Positions 1-4,582 of a stretch of 7,659 nucleotides of DNA are shown in pieces. Position numbers and translations under genes: made by a program. A model generated the notes under the pieces. It made no database searches, was not told the DNA's origin, and was given only the letters and a program-made list of their open reading frames with translations. The first letter of the stretch is position 1. Every line of letters starts with the position of its first letter. This stretch comes from Candidatus Woesearchaeota archaeon (GTDB lineage: Archaea; Nanobdellota; Nanobdellia; SCGC-AAA011-G17; GW2011-AR17), in contig JACQSW010000046.1 in assembly GCA_016211095.1 (NCBI GenBank), positions 1 through 7,659 on the forward strand, read 5' to 3'.

Positions 1-1
1 A

Positions 2-1273
2 CAGGAAGCTATGGGCCAAGGCAGCGGAGAGGTTCAGCTTAGGGGCTGGGTTTATAGGGAAAGAAAAAGCAAAAGCCTCGCATTCATAATAATTAGGGAC
101 TCAACAAACATAATCCAGTGTGTCATAAAAAAGGAAACTGTTCCTGAAGATGTTTGGAATGACGCAGAAAAAGTCTTGGTGGAATCCTCAGTAGAATTAA
201 GCGGCGAAATCAAAAAAGACGTTCGCGCACCATCAGGTTATGAGGTAAGCGCAAAAAATTTTAAAATAGTTCAGTTGGCAGAAAATTTTCCGATAACAAA
301 AGACCAAAGCACCGAATTCTTGCTGGACAAAAGGCACCTATGGATTAGGAGCAGAAAGCTTACCGCAGTTATGAAGGTGAAAGAAGCAGTTTTGAGGGGC
401 AGCAGGGAATACTTCTACAAAAAAAATTGGCATGAAGTAACCCCGCCAATAATAACGGGCTCAAACTGCGAGGGAGGCTCAACAGTTTTTGAAATAAAAT
501 ACTTCAACGAAAAGGCTTACCTCTCACAATCCGCACAGCTTTATCTTGAAGCGTTAATCTTTTCACTGGACAAAGTCTTCTCTTTAACGCCATCTTTCAG
601 GGCTGAGAGAAGCAAAACTTCTAGGCACTTAGCAGAATACTGGCATCTTGAGGGTGAAGCTGCTTGGCTTAACTTTGAGGAGCTAATAATCTTCATGGAG
701 GGGCTAATAGAGCACGTCTTCCAAACAGTAGCTAAAGAATGTGTGGAAGAACTAAAAATTTTAGGCAGGGACCCAAGCGATTTGGAAAAGATAAGGGTGC
801 CATTCCAAAAAATAAGTTACGACGAAGCGCTAAAAATACTAAAAAATGACGGGATTGAAGTTGAGTGGGGAAAAGACTTGAGAACAATAGAAGAAGACGC
901 ATTAATGAAACACTACGACAAACCATTGGTTGTTACGAAGTATCCGAAAGAAGTCAAAGCATTCTACATGAAAGAAGACCCACAAAATCCTAAAGTTGCC
1001 CTTTGCTGCGACATCCTAGCTCCAGATGGCTACGGCGAAATAATCGGCAGCTCAGAAAGGGAAACAGACTACGAAAAAATTGTTGAAAAAATAAGGAACC
1101 AAGGAGAAAAAGTAGAGGATTACGAATGGTATTTAGACTTGAGAAAGTACGGTTCGGTGCCTCACTCCGGGTTCGGGCTAGGCGTGGAAAGGGTTGTTGC
1201 TTGGATATGCAAGCTGGACAACATCAAAGACGCAATACCATTCCCAAGAACAATGCTTAGAAAGTACCCCTAA
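2..1273 (+). CDS. asnS: Asparaginyl-tRNA synthetase (class II), 5' end probably outside the window
   Basis: Charges tRNA(Asn) with asparagine in the cytoplasm. Counting from the ATG at 11, an OB-fold anticodon-binding domain (about residues 8-95) is followed by the class II catalytic core: motif 1 region around NWHEVTPPI (139-147), motif 2 FRAERSKTSRH (197-207) and motif 3 GFGLGVERVVAW (387-398). LSQSAQLYLEA (171-181), the AEYWHLEGE segment and the C-terminal IPFPRTMLRKYP are the AsnRS versions; AspRS differs here, and the anticodon domain excludes the AsnRS-like asparagine synthetase A paralogues. The match to archaeal AsnRS, recalled from memory, is nearly full length. The frame stays open upstream of ATG 11 (codons for Q-E-A), and archaeal AsnRS normally has 10-20 more residues before the first OB strand, so the true start is probably upstream; ATG 11 is the fallback. 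Stop TAA at 1271-1273. Next gene, alaX, follows after about 46 bases. Confidence 0.93.
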   Translation, partial: QEAMGQGSGEVQLRGWVYRERKSKSLAFIIIRDSTNIIQCVIKKETVPEDVWNDAEKVLVESSVELSGEIKKDVRAPSGYEVSAKNFKIVQLAENFPITKDQSTEFLLDKRHLWIRSRKLTAVMKVKEAVLRGSREYFYKKNWHEVTPPIITGSNCEGGSTVFEIKYFNEKAYLSQSAQLYLEALIFSLDKVFSLTPSFRAERSKTSRHLAEYWHLEGEAAWLNFEELIIFMEGLIEHVFQTVAKECVEELKILGRDPSDLEKIRVPFQKISYDEALKILKNDGIEVEWGKDLRTIEEDALMKHYDKPLVVTKYPKEVKAFYMKEDPQNPKVALCCDILAPDGYGEIIGSSERETDYEKIVEKIRNQGEKVEDYEWYLDLRKYGSVPHSGFGLGVERVVAWICKLDNIKDAIPFPRTMLRKYP

Positions 1274-1284
1274 AATTCGTTAAG

Positions 1285-1292
1285 TATTTAAG
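1285..1292 (+). promoter_or_regulatory. Candidate archaeal TATA box of the alaX-gatC transcript
   Basis: TATTTAAG lies in the short gap after asnS, centred about 31 bases upstream of the alaX ATG at 1320. Archaeal TATA boxes sit about 26 bases before the transcription start, so transcription would begin around 1315 and give an almost leaderless mRNA. No ribosome binding site precedes ATG 1320, which agrees with a leaderless start. The gap is AT-rich, so a chance match is possible, and read-through from asnS is not excluded. Confidence 0.45.
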
Positions 1293-1319
1293 TTTTCAAG
1301 TGAAAGTATTCCTTCTTGT

Positions 1320-2462
1320 ATGGAATCCAAAATTGTTAAGTTAAAAAAGGAAAATAATGATTTAGTGATTAGGCTAGATCGGAGCCCTTTTAGGGAAGCG
1401 GGCGGGGGCCAGCCCTGCGACACAGGGACGATAACAACTGATTCTTTTAAAGGAAAAGTAATGGACGTGTTAGAAGACGGCTCAATAAAGGTGAAGGTAG
1501 TGGAAGGCAGCCTTTCTGAGGGAGAAGATGTGATAGCAGAAATAGATGAGGGCAGAAGGAAAAGGCTTACAAGGATGCATACAGCTGAGCACATGCTTTT
1601 CAAAGCCATCCACAAAACGCTAGGCGAAGCTGAGCTAGAAAAAATACAGCTAGGGGAAGAAGAATCATCAGTGTTTATTTCTACAGAGAAAAATTTTGGG
1701 TGGGAACAGCTCTTTGAAGCAGAAAAAAAAGTTAACGAAATAATAAAAGAAGACAAAGAAGTTTTAGTCCACGAAGTAGGAAAAGATGAAGTTGTAAAAT
1801 TCAAGGATTTAAGAATCAAGCTTGACAAAATAAAAACAGACAAGGTTAGGGTCATAGAGGTTAAGGATTTTGATTTCTCCGCATGCTCAGGCACGCACTG
1901 CTCAACTACAAGCGAAGTCGGCAACGTATTAGTAACGCATTTTAGGGGTGCGGGGAAGAATAGCTACGAAATAAAATTCAAAGTTGATATTGCACAAGAC
2001 CTGTACGAAGCAGCAAAAACTGTTAGGCTAGCAAAAACAATTTTGGGCGTTGAGGATTCAAAAAAAATAGTGCAAACCCTCCAAAACTTAAAAAACGATT
2101 TTGAAAGATACAAAAAACAGGCCAGGCAGCAAAAATTAGAGGCAACGCCAGAAAAAGTTGGGGAAATAAACTTTGTCCACGCATTATGCGAGGATTTCGA
2201 AGCGAAAGAGTTAGTCAGCAAAGCCAGCGAATTGGTAAAAGAAAAAACAGTTGTTTGCCTTGTTAACAAAACAGAAAAAAATCCGCAGCTGATAGTCCTT
2301 GTTTCAAAAGATTTAAGCTTGGACGCCTCACAAATAATAAAGCATATAGCGGAGAAATTCGGCGGCAGGGGCGGGGGCAAAAAAGACTTTGCCATGGCTT
2401 CTTTCGAAGGGAAGCATCTGCCAAAAATATTTGAAGAAGTAAAAATGGTGATAAAAAAATGA
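1320..2462 (+). CDS. alaX: Alanyl-tRNA editing protein, AlaX type with C-terminal DHHA1 domain
   Basis: Free-standing relative of the editing half of AlaRS; it hydrolyses mischarged Ser- or Gly-tRNA(Ala). Visible parts: the GGGQP loop of the editing domain (residues 28-32), zinc ligands in HTAEH (H87, H91) and CSGTHC (C189, H193), a charged, probably coiled-coil stretch (about 228-275), and a DHHA1 domain (about 280-380) with the glycine-rich GGRGGGKKDFAMA (348-360). The 380-residue length and DHHA1 tail fit the long AlaX class; there is no aminoacylation domain. The start at ATG 1320 is supported by an upstream TATA box at leaderless spacing, but the in-frame codons before it still resemble the usual AlaX N-terminus (see findings). 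The stop overlaps gatC by ATGA, indicating co-transcription and coupled translation. Confidence 0.9.
   Translation: MESKIVKLKKENNDLVIRLDRSPFREAGGGQPCDTGTITTDSFKGKVMDVLEDGSIKVKVVEGSLSEGEDVIAEIDEGRRKRLTRMHTAEHMLFKAIHKTLGEAELEKIQLGEEESSVFISTEKNFGWEQLFEAEKKVNEIIKEDKEVLVHEVGKDEVVKFKDLRIKLDKIKTDKVRVIEVKDFDFSACSGTHCSTTSEVGNVLVTHFRGAGKNSYEIKFKVDIAQDLYEAAKTVRLAKTILGVEDSKKIVQTLQNLKNDFERYKKQARQQKLEATPEKVGEINFVHALCEDFEAKELVSKASELVKEKTVVCLVNKTEKNPQLIVLVSKDLSLDASQIIKHIAEKFGGRGGGKKDFAMASFEGKHLPKIFEEVKMVIKK
2447..2452 (+). promoter_or_regulatory. Shine-Dalgarno site of gatC (GGTGAT)
   Basis: GGTGAT, complementary to the 3' end of archaeal 16S rRNA, lies inside the last codons of alaX, six A residues before the gatC ATG at 2459. 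It fixes the gatC start and shows which ribosome binding site this genome uses; the same hexamer recurs at the gatC 3' end. Confidence 0.7.
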
Positions 2463-2758
2463 AAATAGGCAAGGAACTGGTGGAAAAAGTCGCAAAAAAC
2501 GCCAGGATAAAACTCAGCGAGGAAGAAATCAAAAGGTTTATTCCTGAATTCAAGGAGATTCTTGAAACATTCTCAAAACTCAATGAAGTCAACACAGACT
2601 TGATCAAGCCATCCTTCCAGCCAGTGCAAATCAAGAACGTTACAAGAAAAGATGTTGCCAAGAAATGCTTGACCCAAGAAGAAGCCTTGGGCAGCACACA
2701 GCACAAAAAGGATGGATATTTCAAAGGGCCGAAGGTGATGTCAACCACCACGGCCTAA
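2459..2758 (+). CDS. gatC: Aspartyl/glutamyl-tRNA amidotransferase subunit C, C-terminus rewritten by the IscB element
   Basis: Small subunit of GatCAB, which converts Glu-tRNA(Gln) and/or Asp-tRNA(Asn) to the amide form; GatC wraps around and stabilises GatA-GatB. The family pattern is clear over residues 1-93: an N-terminal helix (KELVEKVAKNARIKLSEEEI), the F-EILETFSKLNEVNTD segment, and the conserved tail with DGYFKGPKV. The family normally ends within a few residues of this point. Here five residues, STTTA, follow M94 and are encoded by DNA I assign to the inserted element; the TAA at 2756-2758 lies within its left-end hairpin. Start fixed by GGTGAT six bases upstream and the ATGA overlap with alaX. 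The partner genes gatA and gatB follow after the element and the mazG-like gene. Confidence 0.92.
   Translation: MKIGKELVEKVAKNARIKLSEEEIKRFIPEFKEILETFSKLNEVNTDLIKPSFQPVQIKNVTRKDVAKKCLTQEEALGSTQHKKDGYFKGPKVMSTTTA
2725..2740 (+). other. Predicted guide segment of the IscB omegaRNA (gatC 3' end)
   Basis: In IscB loci the omegaRNA starts with a guide of about 16 nt taken from the DNA flanking the left end of the element. With the left boundary at 2740/2741, the guide is AGGGCCGAAGGUGAUG, coding for the end of the native part of GatC. It includes the GGTGAT hexamer. It depends wholly on the boundary call; length and exact ends are inferred from characterised IscB systems. Confidence 0.5.
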
Positions 2759-3016
2759 ATCATAGGTTTTAGGTTGTGGCTTGAACCGTGAGGTTTAAGA
2801 GCGATTGGTTGATTAGAGGGTTGAAAAAGTATGATAGATACACAACAAAAGTTAGGAAGGAGAAATACATGCACACCTTTGGGTGCTTCACAAGCTCAAA
2901 GCCCTGTGGTTATGTCTTTAAACAGAGAGGAAACTCTCAGTGAGCATAGCTTAAAAACCCTTTCTAACAGCCTCGATGTGAACCAACAGCCTGGCAAGGC
3001 TGGGCAGGGCTTGAGA
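2741..3016 (+). ncRNA. Candidate omegaRNA scaffold of IscB
   Basis: Placed directly upstream of the IscB core, as in characterised IscB loci. Visible helices: 2748-2759 with 2768-2779 (12 bp, two G-U); 2780-2787 with 2792-2799 (8 bp, one G-U, GTGA loop); 2851-2860 with 2959-2968 (10 bp, one G-U); 2871-2877 with 2881-2886 (one bulge); 2895-2906 with 3005-3015 (11 bp, one bulged A); 2907-2911 with 2981-2985 (5 bp); 2925-2929 with 2934-2938 (GAAA loop); 2987-2991 with 2998-3002 (5 bp). The 2851/2968 helix crosses the 2895/3015 helix, making a pseudoknot, a hallmark of IscB omegaRNAs. GNRA loops and stacked adjacent helices support a selected structure. Sequence identity to a known omegaRNA was not checked. 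The 3' end is set by the last helix; transcription probably comes from the gatC mRNA. Confidence 0.68.
2748..2779 (+). repeat. Left-end hairpin of the IscB element
   Basis: A 12-bp stem (two G-T pairs) with an 8-base loop begins seven bases inside the proposed left end. Its inner part, CCTAAA to TTTAGG followed by TTG, resembles the right-end hairpin. It probably serves both as a transposase recognition hairpin and as the first helix of the omegaRNA. The gatC TAA stop lies in its 5' arm. Confidence 0.6.
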
Positions 3017-4189
3017 GTTCCTGTCTTAAATATGCGTGGAAAACCCTTGATGTCAACAAACCCAACAAAAGCGAGGCATCTGTTGGAACAAGGAAAAGCA
3101 AAAGTAGCAAAAAGAACACCGTTTGTTATCCAAATGTTAATGGCAACTGGAGAAACAAAACAAGAAATTACATTAGGGATTGATGCAGGATACAACAACA
3201 TTGGCTTTAGTGCAGTAACAAAGAAAGAAGAATTGATTAGCGGAGAAGTGAAATTAAGAAAAGACGTAAGAAAGAAATTAGAAGAACGAAGAATGTATAG
3301 GCGACAAAAGAGAAACAAATTGTGGCACAGAAAAGCAAGATTCAACAATCGAAAACAAGAAGAGAATTGGCTATCGCCAAGCATGCAGCATAAGTTAGAT
3401 ACGCATACGAGGCTAATTGAAAAAATAAGAAGGTGGCTGCCTATCACAACAACAGTAATTGAAGTGGCAAACTTTGACACGCAAAAGATGCAGAATCCAG
3501 AAATATTGGGAATTGAATATCAGCAAGGAGAATTACAAGGTTATCACATAAGGGAATATTTGTTAGAAAAATTCAATAGGCAATGCGTTTATTGCAAAAA
3601 GAAAGATGTTCCCCTTGAAGTTGAGCATATAATCCCTAAATCAAGGGGCGGAAGCAATAGGGTATCTAACTTAACAACATCTTGCAAAAAATGTAATTTA
3701 AAAAAAGCAGACAAAACAGCAGAAGAATTTGGCTTTCTCAATATCCAGAAGTTAGCTAAAGAATCTCTAAAAGCAACGGCATTTATGAATGTTGTAAGAA
3801 AAAGATTAGCAGAAAAAGCCAATGCAGAAGAGACTTTTGGCTATATCACAAAGAAAGGAAGGATTGATAATAATTTAGAAAAAAATCACATTAATGACGG
3901 GTTCATTATTGCCAAAGGCACCAATCAGAAGAGATGCAAGCCTTATCACGTAAATCAGATAAGAAGAAACAACAGAAGCATCCAAACTAACAGAAAAGGT
4001 TTCAAGCCATCTATCAGAAAGCAAAGATACAAACTCCAACCCAACGATTTAGTAAGATACAATAATGATTTACACAAAGTCTGTGGAATTTTCAATTATG
4101 GCAACTGGATTAAATTACAAAACGGAACAAACACAAATATTAAGAACGTGGAGCTGATACAATATGGAAAAGGATTATCTTTTAATTGA
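3011..4189 (+). CDS. iscB: IscB RNA-guided nuclease (RuvC plus HNH, Cas9 ancestor family)
   Basis: Uses an omegaRNA to cut matching double-stranded DNA. Numbered from an upstream in-frame ATG at 2831: PLMP domain VPVLNMRGKPLMSTNPTKAR (63-82, PLMS instead of PLMP), RuvC-I LGIDAGYNNIGFS (D118), arginine-rich bridge helix (about 146-174, with ARFNNRK), RuvC-II VIEVANFD (E211), HNH with CVYC (C252, C255), VEHIIPKSRGG (H266) and CKKCN (C285, C288), RuvC-III KNHINDGF (H353, D356), and a short C-terminal RNA/TAM-binding region to 452. All catalytic residues I can identify are present. The frame is open from ATG 2831, but residues 1-60 are encoded by omegaRNA helices and are unlike IscB. TTG 3011 gives MRVPVLNMRGKPLM, the normal family N-terminus; ATG 3032 would remove the first strand. 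Arginine is mostly AGA/CGA, whereas neighbours favour AGG, suggesting foreign origin. Confidence 0.9.
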   Translation: MRVPVLNMRGKPLMSTNPTKARHLLEQGKAKVAKRTPFVIQMLMATGETKQEITLGIDAGYNNIGFSAVTKKEELISGEVKLRKDVRKKLEERRMYRRQKRNKLWHRKARFNNRKQEENWLSPSMQHKLDTHTRLIEKIRRWLPITTTVIEVANFDTQKMQNPEILGIEYQQGELQGYHIREYLLEKFNRQCVYCKKKDVPLEVEHIIPKSRGGSNRVSNLTTSCKKCNLKKADKTAEEFGFLNIQKLAKESLKATAFMNVVRKRLAEKANAEETFGYITKKGRIDNNLEKNHINDGFIIAKGTNQKRCKPYHVNQIRRNNRSIQTNRKGFKPSIRKQRYKLQPNDLVRYNNDLHKVCGIFNYGNWIKLQNGTNTNIKNVELIQYGKGLSFN

Positions 4190-4207
4190 TGGAGGAAAGA
4201 AGCAATT

Positions 4208-4236
4208 CATCCCTAACCTAACCAAATTTAGGTTAG
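4208..4236 (+). repeat. Right-end hairpin of the IscB element with its guide tetranucleotide
   Basis: CTAACCTAA (4213-4221) pairs perfectly with TTAGGTTAG (4228-4236) around a six-base loop. CATC (4208-4211) sits one base before the hairpin foot and is the exact complement of GATG at 4252-4255, the proposed right cleavage site 16 bases beyond the hairpin. This arrangement matches the right end of IS200/IS605 elements. There is no T-run after the stem, so it is not called a terminator. Confidence 0.65.
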
Positions 4237-4264
4237 AGCCTTCTTGCTTACGATGATAAAAAAA

Positions 4265-4582
4265 ATGGAATTGAAAGGGGCACAAAAAAAAGTTGACGAA
4301 TTTATAAAACAATTTGAGGAGGGTTATTGGCCGCCGCTAACCATGCTTGCATGCATAATCGAAGAGGTTGGTGAAGTAGCTAGGGAAATCAACCATGAAT
4401 ACGGGCACAAGCCAAAGAGGAACAAGGAAAAGCTGCAGCTAAAATTAGAGATGGGGGATTTGCTTTTTGCTATGATATGCTTAGCCAACTACGCAAAAAT
4501 CGACCTTGATGACGCTTTAGGCCAAACCATGCAAAAATATGGGGTGAGGGATAAGGATAGGTGGACTCCAAAAAAAAGATGA
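4265..4582 (+). CDS. MazG-like nucleotide pyrophosphohydrolase (YpjD type)
   Basis: A 105-residue all-alpha NTP pyrophosphohydrolase of the MazG superfamily, probably removing noncanonical or excess nucleotides to give NMP and pyrophosphate; the substrate cannot be read from sequence. The metal-binding pattern is EEVGE (E33, E34, E37) followed by EMGDLLFAMICLANYAKID (E62, D65), and the ending RDKDRW is typical of the single-domain YpjD-like group. ATG 4265 gives the usual N-terminus (MELKGAQKKVDEF); ATG 4253 (at the element's right border) and TTG 4244 (inside it) are in-frame alternatives. No ribosome binding site precedes any of them now; the element appears to have separated the gene from one (see findings). 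The stop overlaps gatA by ATGA. Confidence 0.85.
   Translation: MELKGAQKKVDEFIKQFEEGYWPPLTMLACIIEEVGEVAREINHEYGHKPKRNKEKLQLKLEMGDLLFAMICLANYAKIDLDDALGQTMQKYGVRDKDRWTPKKR

Larger units (their letters stand above)
2741..4255 (+). mobile_element. IscB-carrying IS200/IS605-type element without tnpA
   Basis: An insertion of about 1515 bp splits the operon between gatC and the mazG-like gene. It contains only a candidate omegaRNA and iscB; no Y1 transposase is visible, so it would need TnpA in trans. Both ends carry hairpins with CCTAA and TTTAGGTT. GATG occurs just left of the element (2737-2740) and again at its right end (4252-4255). CATC (4208-4211), one base before the right hairpin, is fully complementary to GATG, as expected for the guide/cleavage-site pairing of IS200/IS605 TnpA. 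At the left end the counterpart CAAC (2742-2745) pairs at 3 of 4 positions. There is no longer duplication, as expected for single-strand transposition. The boundaries are inferred, possibly off by a few bases. Confidence 0.68.

Noticed and set aside
2869..2943. A 24-codon ORF (MHTFGCF...) preceded by a strong GGAAGGAG site, upstream of iscB and out of its frame; possible leader peptide.
   Set aside because: The apparent ribosome binding site is one arm of the 10-bp omegaRNA helix (2851-2860/2959-2968), and the ORF runs through several omegaRNA stems. It is better explained as RNA structure; kept only as a remote option.
3583..3700. HNH domain suggesting a homing endonuclease, group II intron protein or Cas9.
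   Set aside because: The HNH is inserted between RuvC-II and RuvC-III of one protein with a PLMP N-terminus, there is no reverse transcriptase or intron structure, and the protein lacks the large REC lobe of Cas9. IscB fits all parts.
4213..4236. Stem-loop after iscB as a transcription terminator.
   Set aside because: No T-run follows the stem, and its similarity to the left-end hairpin plus the adjacent CATC/GATG pair favours a transposase recognition hairpin.
2741..4255. A CRISPR array or Cas operon next to the Cas9-like nuclease.
   Set aside because: No repeat-spacer pattern and no cas1 or cas2-like coding is visible. The guide source is the flanking DNA, as in OMEGA systems.
4561..4578. 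GTG at 4561 as the gatA start.
   Set aside because: It adds MDSKKK, not typical of GatA, while ATG 4579 gives the ATGA overlap with the upstream stop that is also seen at the alaX/gatC junction.
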